NCBI GenBank assembly: GCA_964443845.1
Contig: CAYUFA010000005.1
Span: 11,111 to 75,110 of the forward strand
Direction of reading: 5' to 3'
Length of the DNA: 64,000 nt
From: UBA9214 sp964443845
Lineage (GTDB): Bacteria > Pseudomonadota > Gammaproteobacteria > UBA9214
Below the pieces are notes generated by a model, which saw only the letters and a program-made list of their open reading frames with translations, was not told the DNA's origin and ran no database searches. Of this stretch, positions 43,676 to 55,307 are shown piece by piece. A program made the position numbers and the translations under genes. Numbering within the stretch: position 1 is the stretch's first letter; each line of letters begins with the position of its first letter.

Positions 43676-43723
43676 GGCATGGCAATCCAGAATGGATTCG
43701 TCAAACCCTTCTGGAATCATGCC
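43676..43723. repeat. Two-part imperfect hairpin (candidate structured RNA or repeat)
   Basis: Outer arms GGCATG (43676-43681) and CATGCC (43718-43723) and inner arms TCCAGAA (43686-43692) and TTCTGGA (43709-43715) are nested, with a 4/2-base internal loop and a 16-base end loop. Thirteen paired bases in a non-coding gap are unlikely to be chance alone, but no family is recognised. Confidence 0.45.
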
Positions 43724-43962
43724 TCGTGACCGACCGCAGAAACAAACCGGATCGACGCCGTGACGACACGCACCACGGTGCCGACTGCAGACACCGGCGC
43801 CGGGTGAGCCCGGACCGCAGGCTGAACAGCATCAGCGTGGAGTGGATTCCGTTCAGCCACATCCACATTCACCCCGTCGCCCGTTGCGTGTTCAACCGGC
43901 GCTGAAGTCTGCAGCCGGCCCGCCGGGCCGTGCAGCAGCGCTCACGGCCGCTGCCCGCACGC

Positions 43963-44403
43963 TCAGTCGAAGGTGTGGTGCATGTGCACGTGCGGCAGGC
44001 CCGCTTCGACAAACGGCTCTCCGGCATCCCGGAAGCCCGCCTTGCGATAAAAATCCGCCACGTCCAGTTGTGCGTGCAGGTAGGTTACCCGCAGGCCGCA
44101 CTGTCTGGCCTGCTGCAGGAGCAGCTCCAGCATCCGGCGGCCGATCCCGCGCCGGCGCCAGCCGTCCAGCACCGCCATGCGGCCGATGCGGCCATCCGGC
44201 ATCAGGCGCGCGGTGGCCAGCGCCTGTCCCTGCACGTCCTGCGCGAGCACGTGTTCACAGTCCGCGTCCCGGCCGTCCCACTCGAGCCGCGCGGGGATGC
44301 CCTGTTCGCGGATGAATACGTCTGCCCGCACCCGCCGGATGGCGTCCGCATCACGCCACCAGTCGGCGAGCGCGATACGGATACCGTTCGTCCGGTCTGG
44401 CAT
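43963..44403 (-). CDS. GNAT-family N-acetyltransferase
   Basis: The 146-residue protein has the ElaA/AtsE-like GNAT layout: IRRVRADVFIREQGIPARLEW near the start, LATARLMPDGRIGRMAVL, the acetyl-CoA loop GWRRRGIGRRMLELLL, and FYRKAGFRDAGEPF. Substrate is unknown. It lies 10 bases after the purB stop on the same strand and is probably cotranscribed with it. Confidence 0.85.
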   Translation of the reverse strand: MPDRTNGIRIALADWWRDADAIRRVRADVFIREQGIPARLEWDGRDADCEHVLAQDVQGQALATARLMPDGRIGRMAVLDGWRRRGIGRRMLELLLQQARQCGLRVTYLHAQLDVADFYRKAGFRDAGEPFVEAGLPHVHMHHTFD

Positions 44404-44413
44404 CGGGGCGTGT

Positions 44414-45781
44414 CTAGACCGCGGCAGCCTGCGTGGCGGCGTTGCCGGTATACTCGGCCGGGGTCAGCGCGGCGAGCTGCTGGCGGACGTCTTCGGGCAG
44501 GTCCAGCGTGGCCAGGAACTGCTGCAGGGTCGCGTGACTGACGGCACGATCCCGGGTCAGTTCCTTGAGCCGTTCGTAGGGTTTTTCGATGCCGTGCCGG
44601 CGCATGACGGTCTGCAGCGCCTCGGCCAACACTTCCCAGCTCTGTTCGAGGTCGGCCTGCAGGCGGGCCTCGTTGAGCTGCAGCTTGCCGATCCCCTTGA
44701 GACAGGACTCGAAGGCGATCACGCAATGCGCCACCGCCACGCCGATGTTGCGCAGCACCGTGGAGTCGCTGAGATCACGCTGCCAGCGTGACACCGGCAG
44801 CTTGGCCGCGAAGTGGGTCAGCAGGGCATTGGCGATGCCGAGATTGCCCTCGCAGTTCTCGAAGTCGATCGGGTTGACCTTGTGCGGCATGGTGGAGGAC
44901 CCGACCTCGCCGGCAACGGTTTTCTGCCGGAAATAGCCGAGCGAGATGTATCCCCACACGTCCCGGCTGAAGTCGATCAGCACGGTGTTGAAACGGGCCA
45001 GGGCATCGAACAGCTCGGCCATGTAGTCGTGCGGCTCGATCTGCGTGGTAAACGGGTTGCACTCGAGTCCGAGCCCGGTGATGAACCGCGTCGACAGCGC
45101 CGGCCAGTCGATATCCGGGTAGGCCACCAGGTGGGCATTGTAGTTGCCCACCGCGCCGTTCATCTTTCCCAGCATGGGCACGGCGGCGATCTGTGCGCGC
45201 TGGCGCTGCAGGCGGGCGCAGAAATTGGCCATTTCCTTGCCGACGGTGCTGGGGGAGGCCGTCTGCCCGTGGGTACGCGACAGCATGGGCTGTCCGGCCC
45301 ACTCGTGTGCCAGTGTGCGGATGGCCCGGATCACGTCATCCAGCAGCGGCAACAGGGACTGGTTGCGTGCCTCCCGCAGCATCAGGGCGTAGGCCAGGTT
45401 GTTGATGTCCTCGGAGGTGCAGGCGAAGTGGATGAACTCGCTGATCGCTTCCAGCTCGGCGTTGCCGGTGATCTTCTCCTTGAGGAAATACTCGACCGAC
45501 TTGACGTCGTGGTTGGTGGTGCGCTCGATGTTCTTGACGCGCTGCGCATCCTGCTCGCTGAATTTGTCGATGATGTCGTCCAGGACGTGCGTCGCGTGAC
45601 CGCTCAGTGCGGGTACTTCCGTGATGTCCGGGTGCGCGGCCAGGGCCTGCAGCCAGCGCACCTCGACAATCACGCGGTGTCGAATCAGGCCGAACTCGCT
45701 GAAGATCGGCCGCAGCGCGGCGGTCCGGTTGCCATAGCGGCCATCGACCGGGGAGAGGGCGTTCAGCCGGGACAGATCCAT
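44414..45781 (-). CDS. purB: Adenylosuccinate lyase
   Basis: Cleaves SAICAR and adenylosuccinate in purine synthesis. The 455-residue protein has the fumarase/aspartase superfamily signature GSSTMPHKVNPIDFEN, the SRTHGQTASPSTVGKEMANF segment and FIHFACTSEDINN. Length and the MDLSRLNALSPVDGRYG start match E. coli PurB. In E. coli the order nudJ-mnmA-hflD-purB is the same; here acnA is inserted between hflD and purB. Confidence 0.96.
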   Translation of the reverse strand: MDLSRLNALSPVDGRYGNRTAALRPIFSEFGLIRHRVIVEVRWLQALAAHPDITEVPALSGHATHVLDDIIDKFSEQDAQRVKNIERTTNHDVKSVEYFLKEKITGNAELEAISEFIHFACTSEDINNLAYALMLREARNQSLLPLLDDVIRAIRTLAHEWAGQPMLSRTHGQTASPSTVGKEMANFCARLQRQRAQIAAVPMLGKMNGAVGNYNAHLVAYPDIDWPALSTRFITGLGLECNPFTTQIEPHDYMAELFDALARFNTVLIDFSRDVWGYISLGYFRQKTVAGEVGSSTMPHKVNPIDFENCEGNLGIANALLTHFAAKLPVSRWQRDLSDSTVLRNIGVAVAHCVIAFESCLKGIGKLQLNEARLQADLEQSWEVLAEALQTVMRRHGIEKPYERLKELTRDRAVSHATLQQFLATLDLPEDVRQQLAALTPAEYTGNAATQAAAV

Positions 45782-45795
45782 GGCTACCTCGTGGT

Positions 45796-48465
<2,670 letters not shown>

Positions 48466-48515
48466 GGAGTCTCCCGCATTCCGGCAGACCGCGCCGGGTT
48501 CCGACAAGGCCGGCA

Positions 48516-48521
48516 ATTATA
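48516..48521 (-). promoter_or_regulatory. Probable -10 element of acnA
   Basis: A perfect TATAAT on the minus strand lies about 50 bases before the acnA start. The -35 region is weak. Confidence 0.4.
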
Positions 48522-48559
48522 CACAGAATACCGCGCTCGCCAGAAACCCGCGGCCGCGC

Positions 48560-49198
48560 TCAGTCCGCCCCGAAGCGGATTTCCCGCAACAGCGTACGCA
48601 CGCATTCCAGCATGCGTCTGCGCTCGACGATCAGTCGCCAGCGGCTGCCGCCACACTGGTGCCAGAGCACGGCGGCACGGATGCCGGCCAGCAACAGGCT
48701 GCGAATGCGGTTGCGGGTCTCCGCGTTTTCGAGCAGGGACGGCTCGCCGTGCACCATCACCCGCGGTGACAGGGTACTGATGGTCTGCTCGTACAGCGTG
48801 GCCAGCGCGGCAATCCGTGCAGGTTCGTCCAGGTCCGCGTCAGCGCCGGCATCCGCCAGCCGCTGGATGCCGGTGGCGATATGCTCCGCCATGGTGCGGT
48901 CGCGGAGCAGCTGGCGCGCGAGATGCAGCAGGCTGATGACATGACTGGTCAGCTCCAGGTCGCGCCGGCCGGAGGTGCCGTCGAGCTGGCCGCTCAGTAC
49001 CTCCAGACCGGTGCCCAGGGAACGGAGACCGCCGAACACCGCCGTCACCGACGCCGCATCGATGGCGAACAGGCTCTGCATGCTGGCGTGGGTGGCCTGT
49101 GGATCGCGCGTGCTGCCGCGCGCGGTCTGCCGTACCAGCCACGCGGCCTGGTACAGGCCGGCCAGGGCGATGGTACGGGAACGCAGGTCCCGGTTCAT
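48560..49198 (-). CDS. hflD: HflD (DUF489) protein
   Basis: Peripheral membrane protein of 212 residues, associated in E. coli with lambda CII control. It has the family start RSRTIALAGLYQAAWLVRQ, GGLRSLGTGLEVLSGQLDG and VLWHQCGGSRWRLIVERRR motifs. The start overlaps the mnmA stop by four bases, as in E. coli. The normal physiological role is not clear. Confidence 0.9.
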   Translation of the reverse strand: MNRDLRSRTIALAGLYQAAWLVRQTARGSTRDPQATHASMQSLFAIDAASVTAVFGGLRSLGTGLEVLSGQLDGTSGRRDLELTSHVISLLHLARQLLRDRTMAEHIATGIQRLADAGADADLDEPARIAALATLYEQTISTLSPRVMVHGEPSLLENAETRNRIRSLLLAGIRAAVLWHQCGGSRWRLIVERRRMLECVRTLLREIRFGAD

Positions 49199-50277
49199 GG
49201 CGGCAACGCGGCTTCGATCACCGCCCCTCCGAGGCACTCCTCGTTTGCATAGAAGACCACGGACTGCCCGGGCGCGATGGCACGCTGCGGCCGGTCGAAG
49301 GCAACGGTACAGGATTCGTCCGCGCCCGGATGCAGCACGCAGTCCTGCAGCGCCTGCCGGTGGCGGATGCGGGCGTACACGCGCAGTGGTCGCCGCGGTG
49401 CGGCAGCGGGGATCCAGTGCAGGCGGCTGGCGCGCAGGGCGGGGTGGAACAGTGCCGGATGATCCGCGCCCTGGACCACGTACACGATGTTGCGCGCCGT
49501 GTCCTTGTCCGCGACGTACCACGGTGCGCCGCTGGACTCCCGGCGTCCGCCGATCCCGAGGCCATGGCGCTGCCCGATGGTATAGAAGGCGACCCCGTCG
49601 TGGCGGCCGACCACGCTTCCGTCCGGTGTGCACAGGTCGCCGGCCTGCCGGACCAGGTAGCGGGCCAGGAACGCGCGGAAACGGCGCTCGCCGATGAAAC
49701 AGATGCCGGTGCTGTCCTTCTTGTCGAAGTTGGAAAAGCCGGCCGCATGGGCCAGTGCCCGCACTTCGTGCTTGTGCAGTGCACCGAGCGGAAACAGGCT
49801 GCGCGCCAGCTGCACCTGGTCCAGCGTGTGCAGGAAATAGGTCTGGTCCTTGCCACGATCGACCCCGCACAGCAGGTGCATTCCGGCATTGCGCCGGATC
49901 CGCGCATAGTGCCCGGTGGCGATGAATTCGGCCCCCCGGCCCGTGGCGTATTCCAGGAACGCGCGAAACTTGATCTCGCGGTTGCAGAGGATATCCGGGC
50001 TGGGCGTGCGCCCGGCCGCGTATTCCGCCAGAAAGAATTCGAACACCCGGTCCCAGTACTCGGCGGAAAAACTGACCGTGCGCAATTCGATGCCCAGGCG
50101 GTCGGCGACCGCCTGGGCATCTTCCAGGTCCTGTCGTGCCGGGCAGGTTCCCGCGGCGTCGTCCTCGTCCCAGTTCTTCATGAACACGGCACGCACCCGG
50201 TGGCCCTGTTCCAGCAGCCGCAGGGCCGCAACGGCGGAGTCCACTCCGCCGGACAGGCCGACCACGACGTCACTCAT
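49195..50277 (-). CDS. mnmA: tRNA-specific 2-thiouridylase MnmA
   Basis: Thiolates the wobble uridine of tRNA-Lys, -Glu and -Gln. The 360-residue protein has the PP-loop SGGVDSAVAALRLL (9-22), the FMKNWDEDD segment, a catalytic cysteine in PDILCNREIKFRAFLEYA, and a second in STGICFIGERRFR. It lies between nudJ and hflD in the conserved order. Confidence 0.96.
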   Translation of the reverse strand: MSDVVVGLSGGVDSAVAALRLLEQGHRVRAVFMKNWDEDDAAGTCPARQDLEDAQAVADRLGIELRTVSFSAEYWDRVFEFFLAEYAAGRTPSPDILCNREIKFRAFLEYATGRGAEFIATGHYARIRRNAGMHLLCGVDRGKDQTYFLHTLDQVQLARSLFPLGALHKHEVRALAHAAGFSNFDKKDSTGICFIGERRFRAFLARYLVRQAGDLCTPDGSVVGRHDGVAFYTIGQRHGLGIGGRRESSGAPWYVADKDTARNIVYVVQGADHPALFHPALRASRLHWIPAAAPRRPLRVYARIRHRQALQDCVLHPGADESCTVAFDRPQRAIAPGQSVVFYANEECLGGAVIEAALPP

Positions 50278-50310
50278 GCGGTTACCAGCCTCTGCCTGCC
50301 AGTGCCGGGT

Positions 50311-50757
50311 TCAGGCCAGTTCGCTGAGCAACCGCAGCGGGTAACGGGCGCCGGCCAGGTAATCATCGATACAGCGCAGTACCATCGGACTGCGCAGCTG
50401 TCCGGACCGCCGGACCAGTTCCGGATGCGACAGCCAGAGGGCCTGTACGATCCCCGTGTCCAGTTCGGCATCGGGCACGTTGTCCAGCAGATGGCCGGCG
50501 AAACACACCCGCAGGTAGGTACGCTGGGAGAGCGGCTCGCGCCAGTGATAGATTCCGGTGACGACCTCGGGCTCGAAGTGCCAGCCGGTCTCCTCGAGGG
50601 TTTCACGGACCACGGCATCGGTGAGGCGCTCGTGTTCTTCGAGGTGCCCGGCCGGCTGGTTGAGCACCAGCTGGCCGCTGACGCGTTCCTGAACCATCAG
50701 GAACCGGTCATGGTAATGGGCAATGGCCGCGACGGTAACGTGTGGTTTCCAGATCAT
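50311..50757 (-). CDS. nudJ: Nudix hydrolase NudJ
   Basis: Small pyrophosphohydrolase of 148 residues acting on nucleotide or thiamine-type pyrophosphates. The Nudix box is complete at residues 37-58 (G37, E43, R51, E52, E55, E56, G58), with the WKPHVTVAAIAHYHDRFLMV start of NudJ proteins. Its position before mnmA matches E. coli. The start at 50757 is the first codon of the conserved region. Confidence 0.92.
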   Translation of the reverse strand: MIWKPHVTVAAIAHYHDRFLMVQERVSGQLVLNQPAGHLEEHERLTDAVVRETLEETGWHFEPEVVTGIYHWREPLSQRTYLRVCFAGHLLDNVPDAELDTGIVQALWLSHPELVRRSGQLRSPMVLRCIDDYLAGARYPLRLLSELA

Positions 50758-50877
50758 GCAAATATATTCAAGAGCTTAAACAGTAAACACGCAGGTATAA
50801 CGAATGCCAGGTAACACAGGTCGTGCCGCAACGAAGAGGATAATTTATTGGCGCTCGCACTGTAACAAACATTCCCC

Positions 50878-50883
50878 TATACT
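50878..50883 (+). promoter_or_regulatory. Strong -10 element of the DUF302 gene
   Basis: TATACT lies 124 bases before the start, which would give a leader of about 110 bases beginning near 50890. No clear -35 is visible, so an activator may be needed. Confidence 0.4.
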
Positions 50884-50910
50884 CAGCAACTCGTTTCAGG
50901 GGGTGGAGTT

Positions 50911-50925
50911 ATGTCATCTAGCTGA
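50911..50925 (+). other. Four-codon leader micro-ORF and palindrome in the DUF302 leader
   Basis: ATG-TCA-TCT-AGC-TGA follows a strong GGGGGTGGAG ribosome site in the leader. The leader also has a perfect 10-bp palindrome, AGAACGTTCT (50980-50989), directly before the DUF302 GGAGG site. The pair could regulate translation, but a role is speculative. Confidence 0.3.
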
Positions 50926-51001
50926 GGCAATATCTCACAGCAGCATTGTAACGACAAACTAATACGAACTTTTTTCACAAGAACGTTCTGGAGGAACTGT
51001 A

Positions 51002-51919
51002 ATGACTGGCTTGCTAAGAAAAACCCTGGTTGCAGGATTTATTTTCGTTCTTTCAGCAGGTACCGCGCTGGCTGAAGAATATTTACAACCGTTCGTGCTC
51101 GCCTACACGTCCAGCAGCGATGTGCCGACCGTGGCGGCCGAGGTCAAGTCCAAGCTGACCGCCGGCGGATTCCAGGTGGTCGGCGAATACTCACCCTATG
51201 ACGGTGCCGACGTCATTATTGTCACCAATGATGCCCTCAAGGCCGAAGCCGCAAAAACCGAATTCGGCGGTTACGGTGCCATGATCCGCGTTTCGGTCAC
51301 CAGGGACGGCGATACCACGGAGGTGGCCTATACCAATCCTGAGTACACCGCCGCGGTCTACCGCATGGCCGGTGACATGGCGGATATCCGCAAGCAGATC
51401 CAGGGCGTACTCGGCGCCAAGGAGGACTTCGGAACCAGCAAGAAGCTGACTGCCAAGGACCTGCGTGATTACCACTACACGGTCATGATGGAGTACTTCA
51501 CCGACCCCAGCACCCTGGCCGAGTATGACAGCCAGGAAGAGGCCGACAAGGCCGTGGAAGCGGCACTGGCCGCCCACAAGGGTGCAACTTCCAAGGTCTA
51601 TCGCATCGACATCCCCGGCAGGGAGGAAACCGTCTTCGGTGTCGCCCTGCATGGCAAGGACAAGGATGACTGCAGTAGTGACAAGTACATCATGAGCCGC
51701 ATCGACAAGGGCACTCCGCGCTCCACCGCGCACCTGCCGTACGAGATCGTGGTCAAGGATGGAACCGCCTACGCCCTGTTCGCGCGCTTCCGCATCGCCA
51801 TCAACTGGCCGCACCTGCCGATGGTCGCGAGCGATACCGGCGCCACCTTCATGAGCATCATGTGCGCACCGGGTGCCATCGAGGAAGCCCTGATCGAGGC
51901 CTCCGGCGGCGAGCCGTAG
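51002..51919 (+). CDS. Exported DUF302-domain protein
   Basis: The 305-residue protein has a signal peptide (LVAGFIFVLSAGTALAEEY) and a DUF302-like first domain: TVAAEVKSKLTAGGFQVVGEY, EFGGYGAMIRVSVTRDGD and a late ADIRKQIQGVLGAKEDFG helix. The second half (DYHYTVMMEYFTDPSTLAEY to RFRIAINWPHLPM) is novel to me. A GGAGG site right before the start, an A/T-rich upstream region, and a strong downstream terminator suggest high expression and a single-gene transcript. Function is unknown. Confidence 0.75.
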   Translation: MTGLLRKTLVAGFIFVLSAGTALAEEYLQPFVLAYTSSSDVPTVAAEVKSKLTAGGFQVVGEYSPYDGADVIIVTNDALKAEAAKTEFGGYGAMIRVSVTRDGDTTEVAYTNPEYTAAVYRMAGDMADIRKQIQGVLGAKEDFGTSKKLTAKDLRDYHYTVMMEYFTDPSTLAEYDSQEEADKAVEAALAAHKGATSKVYRIDIPGREETVFGVALHGKDKDDCSSDKYIMSRIDKGTPRSTAHLPYEIVVKDGTAYALFARFRIAINWPHLPMVASDTGATFMSIMCAPGAIEEALIEASGGEP

Positions 51920-51960
51920 CCAACGGCATCCGGACTGTCCCGCACGGGACGGCCGACCCG

Positions 51961-51992
51961 AAAAGCCCCTGCCCGAGCAGGGGCTTTTTTTT
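51961..51992 (+). terminator. Intrinsic terminator after the DUF302 gene
   Basis: A perfect 9-bp stem AGCCCCTGC/GCAGGGGCT (51964-51972 and 51977-51985) with a CCGA loop, followed by eight T bases (51985-51992), is a textbook intrinsic terminator. The A-tract before the stem allows bidirectional action. Confidence 0.9.
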
Positions 51993-52252
51993 GTCCGGCC
52001 GGCGTTCGGGCCTGCGCCTGAATACCGTGCGTGGCAGGCGTGACGGAACCACCCGGGTACGCCTGGCGTTGCCGCACTGTTTTCAAGTTTCCCCGCCACA
52101 TTGCCGATCATTACCGCACACGCGCCGTGCAGCGCCGGACCGCGTCAGCAGCTGCCCCGGCGTGATGGCGCACATGTATGTGAATGAAATGGGTGGTAAA
52201 ATGTCCGCAAGGAACAGCGGTGGTCAGCGCCGGTCTGACGGGACATTACACC
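51993..52252. other. Gap upstream of clpS
   Basis: No gene or clear promoter is seen. It should carry the clpS promoter. An in-frame ATG at 52184 could extend ClpS by 23 residues, but the added sequence is not ClpS-like. Confidence 0.4.
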
Positions 52253-52573
52253 ATGAGCAGAAATCTGGAGCATCGCGGCGACGAAGGGCTTGCCATCGAG
52301 GAGGCCAGGCCGAAACTCAAGGAACCGTCGATGTACAAGGTGGTTCTTCTGAACGACGATTTCACGCCGATGGAGTTTGTCGTGCGGTTGCTGGAAAAAC
52401 TGTTCGGTATGGACCGTGAGAAGGCGACGAGAATCATGCTGCAGGTTCACAGTCACGGCAAGGGAGTATGCGGAATCTTTACCTACGAAATTGCCGAGAC
52501 CAAGGTTGCACAGGTCAGCGAATACGCGCAACGACACCAGCATCCGCTGATGTGCAACATGGAAGAGGTGTAG
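52253..52573 (+). CDS. clpS: ATP-dependent Clp protease adaptor ClpS
   Basis: Adaptor delivering N-degron substrates to ClpAP. The 106-residue protein has PSMYKVVLLNDDFTPMEFVV (about residues 24-43), the conserved substrate pocket region, MLQVHSHGKGVCGIFTYEIAE and a C-terminal HPLMCNMEEV. The start at 52253 gives the normal length. It is followed by clpA 26 bases downstream, the usual pair. Confidence 0.95.
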   Translation: MSRNLEHRGDEGLAIEEARPKLKEPSMYKVVLLNDDFTPMEFVVRLLEKLFGMDREKATRIMLQVHSHGKGVCGIFTYEIAETKVAQVSEYAQRHQHPLMCNMEEV

Positions 52574-52599
52574 CTGGCTGTCCAAGATGAGGTGCTGAC

Positions 52600-54858
52600 A
52601 TGCTGAGCAAGGAACTGGAATTCACGCTGAACCTGGCGTTCAAGGAGGCGCGTGAGAACAATCACGAGTTCATGACGGTGGAGCACCTGCTCTATGCCCT
52701 GCTCAGCAACCCGTCCGCCGCCGAGGTGCTGCGTGCCTGCGGTGGCAACCTGGAGCAGCTGAAACAGGACGTGGCCTCGTTCATCGAGGAAACCACGCCG
52801 CGGCTCGCCCCCGGGGATACCCGCGAAACCCAGCCCACCCTGGGCTTCCAGCGCGTGCTGCAACGGGCGGTTTTCCACGTCCAGTCCTCGAACAAGAACG
52901 AGGTCACCGGCGCCAACGTGCTGGTCGCGATCTTCAGCGAACAGGAATCGCAGGCCGTCTATTTCCTGAACAAGAGCGACATTACCCGTCTGGATGTCAT
53001 CAACTACATCTCGCACGGCATCTCGAAGGTCAACGAGCAGCCGGACGAGAGCCTGGACGGTCCCGCGGAAGCGGACAATGGCGATTCCTCCGCCCGGCAG
53101 CCGCTGGAATCCTTCGCGGCCAACCTGAATGAACTGGCGGCCCAGGGCCGTATCGATCCGCTGATCGGCCGGCAGCGGGAGATCCAGCGCACCATCCAGA
53201 TCCTGTGCCGCCGCCGCAAGAACAACCCGCTGTTCGTCGGCGAGGCCGGTGTCGGCAAGACGGCACTGGCCGAGGGGCTCGCGCGCATGATCGTCGAGGG
53301 CGAGGTGCCGGAAGTGCTGCTCAACAGCACGATCTATTCCCTCGACATGGGGGCACTGGTGGCCGGCACCAAGTACCGCGGCGATTTCGAAAAACGCTTC
53401 AAGGCCGTGCTGGGCCAGTTGCGCAAGGAACCCGGCGCGATCCTGTTCATCGACGAAATCCATACCCTGATCGGTGCCGGCGCGGCATCCGGCGGGGTCA
53501 TGGATGCCTCCAACCTGATGAAGCCGATGCTGGCCTCCGGCGATCTCAAGTGCATCGGTTCCACGACCTACAAGGAATACCGCGGGATCTTCGAAAAGGA
53601 TCACGCCCTGTCGCGCCGCTTCCAGAAGGTCGACATCGCCGAGCCGAGCGTGGAAGAGACCGTCACCATCCTCAAGGGTCTGAAGTCCCGCTTCGAGGAA
53701 CACCACAAGGTGAAATATTCCATGAATGCGCTGCGGCTCGCCGCGGAGCTGTCGGACCGCTATATCAACGACCGCCACCTGCCGGACAAGGCCGTCGACG
53801 TGATCGACGAGGCGGGCGCCTCGCAGCGCCTGCGCCCGCCGTCCCGGCGCAGGAAAACCATCGGTGTCGGCGAGATCGAGCACGTCATCGCGTTGATGGC
53901 ACGCATTCCCGAGAAATCGGTGTCCGCGTCCGACAAGGAGACCCTGCGTAACCTGGACCGCGACCTGAAGATGGTGGTGTACGGGCAGGACCAGGCCATC
54001 GAGACGCTGGCCACCTCGATCAAGATGTCGCGCTCCGGACTGGGCACGGAAACCCGCCCGATCGGCTCGTTCCTGTTTGCCGGCCCCACCGGCGTCGGCA
54101 AGACCGAGGTCACCCGCCAGCTCGCGCGCATCATGGGACTCGAGCTGGTGCGTTTCGACATGTCCGAATACATGGAACGGCACACCGTGTCGCGCCTGAT
54201 CGGCGCGCCGCCCGGCTATGTCGGCTATGACCAGGGCGGCCTGCTGACCGAGGCCATCACCAGGAATCCCCACGTGGTGCTGCTGCTCGACGAGGTTGAA
54301 AAGGCGCACCCGGACGTGTTCAACCTGCTGCTCCAGGTCATGGACCACGGTACGCTGACCGACAACAACGGCCGCAAGGCGGACTTCCGCAACGTCATCC
54401 TGGTCATGACCACCAACGCCGGTGCCCACGAGATGAGCCGGCCGTCCATCGGCTTTACCAGCCAGGACCACTCCAGCGACGGCATGGAGGCGATCCGCAA
54501 GCTGTTCAGCCCGGAATTCCGCAACCGGCTGGACGCGATCGTGCAGTTCAACTCCCTGGATATCTCGATCATCGAGCGGGTCGTGGACAAGTTCATCTTC
54601 GAACTGGAAGCGCAGCTGCAGGAACAGCGTGTCACCATCGAGGTCGATGCGGACGCACGCCGCTGGCTTGCGGAAAACGGCTACGATCCGAAGATGGGCG
54701 CACGCCCGATGGCGCGGCTGATCCAGCAGCACATCAAGAAGCCACTGGCCGAGGAATTACTGTTCGGCCGGCTGGAGCAGGGCGGCCACCTGACCATTCA
54801 CCTGGAGAACGGGGAACTGGTGTTCGATATCGAGGGCAAGGCAGTCCCGGTCACCTGA
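52600..54858 (+). CDS. clpA: ATP-dependent Clp protease ATPase subunit ClpA
   Basis: AAA+ unfoldase of the ClpAP protease. The 752-residue protein has an N-terminal Clp repeat domain (about 1-140), a first Walker A GEAGVGKTALAEGLA, a second GPTGVGKTEVTRQLA, the LFIDEIHTLIGAG and LLLDEVEKAHPDV Walker B motifs, and the ClpP-docking IGF in SRPSIGFTSQD. Length is that of E. coli ClpA. Confidence 0.97.
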   Translation: MLSKELEFTLNLAFKEARENNHEFMTVEHLLYALLSNPSAAEVLRACGGNLEQLKQDVASFIEETTPRLAPGDTRETQPTLGFQRVLQRAVFHVQSSNKNEVTGANVLVAIFSEQESQAVYFLNKSDITRLDVINYISHGISKVNEQPDESLDGPAEADNGDSSARQPLESFAANLNELAAQGRIDPLIGRQREIQRTIQILCRRRKNNPLFVGEAGVGKTALAEGLARMIVEGEVPEVLLNSTIYSLDMGALVAGTKYRGDFEKRFKAVLGQLRKEPGAILFIDEIHTLIGAGAASGGVMDASNLMKPMLASGDLKCIGSTTYKEYRGIFEKDHALSRRFQKVDIAEPSVEETVTILKGLKSRFEEHHKVKYSMNALRLAAELSDRYINDRHLPDKAVDVIDEAGASQRLRPPSRRRKTIGVGEIEHVIALMARIPEKSVSASDKETLRNLDRDLKMVVYGQDQAIETLATSIKMSRSGLGTETRPIGSFLFAGPTGVGKTEVTRQLARIMGLELVRFDMSEYMERHTVSRLIGAPPGYVGYDQGGLLTEAITRNPHVVLLLDEVEKAHPDVFNLLLQVMDHGTLTDNNGRKADFRNVILVMTTNAGAHEMSRPSIGFTSQDHSSDGMEAIRKLFSPEFRNRLDAIVQFNSLDISIIERVVDKFIFELEAQLQEQRVTIEVDADARRWLAENGYDPKMGARPMARLIQQHIKKPLAEELLFGRLEQGGHLTIHLENGELVFDIEGKAVPVT

Positions 54859-55032
54859 CCGGCCTCAGGACTGTCCCGCTCTCGCTGGCCGGCTGTCCCG
54901 GCAGGACGTGCATCCTATCCTGCAGGGACTACGTCATACCCGGGCCTTGTGCGCGCCGTGCGTTCCCGTTCCGGGCCGCGTGCGCTACGCCCACGGGCGG
55001 CACAGGGGTGTAACAAGGCAGGTCCCGCGCGT
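54859..55032. other. Gap between convergent clpA and infA
   Basis: E. coli has a tRNA-Ser gene here; I searched by eye for a cloverleaf and found none. No gene or T-rich terminator is visible. Confidence 0.5.
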
Positions 55033-55251
55033 TCAGCGTGCGCGGTAGGTGATGCGACCCTTGGTGAGGTCGTACGGGGTCAGTTCGACGGTGACCTTGT
55101 CGCCCCGCAGGATTCGGATGTAATGCTTGCGCATCTTGCCGGATATGTGTGCAGTGACGACGTGACCGTTCTCGAGTTGCACCCTGAACATGGTATTGGG
55201 GAGGGTTTCCGTCACGACTCCCTCCATTTCTATATGATCTTCTTTGGCCAT
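55033..55251 (-). CDS. infA: Translation initiation factor IF-1
   Basis: 72-residue OB-fold protein that binds the ribosomal A site in initiation. The sequence MAKEDHIEMEGVVTETLPNT, and later HISGKMRKHYIRILRGDKV and YDLTKGRITYRAR, is nearly identical to the family. The ATG at 55251 starts the standard form. It lies next to aat as in E. coli. Confidence 0.97.
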   Translation of the reverse strand: MAKEDHIEMEGVVTETLPNTMFRVQLENGHVVTAHISGKMRKHYIRILRGDKVTVELTPYDLTKGRITYRAR

Positions 55252-55307
55252 AAATCCTGCAGCGCCCGGTTTATCTGGCGGGGGATTATACCGAAATAAT
55301 CCTGCAG

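Larger units (their letters stand above)
43506..43962. other. 457-bp gap with two RNA-hairpin candidates and no gene
   Basis: I see no convincing coding sequence. Two symmetric elements are annotated separately. The rest is GC-rich and unremarkable, and the preceding and following genes are convergent. Confidence 0.4.

Noticed and set aside
43842..44315. Open frame on the plus strand opposite the GNAT gene
   Set aside because: Arg/Pro/Ala-rich reverse frame with no motif; the GNAT gene on the other strand is well supported.
52483..54732. A 749-codon open frame on the minus strand across clpA
   Set aside because: Same reason: the opposite strand encodes an intact ClpA, and the reverse frame has no family features.
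54859..55032. Possible tRNA-Ser between clpA and infA, as in E. coli
   Set aside because: No acceptor stem, anticodon stem or TTCGA-type loop can be assembled from this gap.
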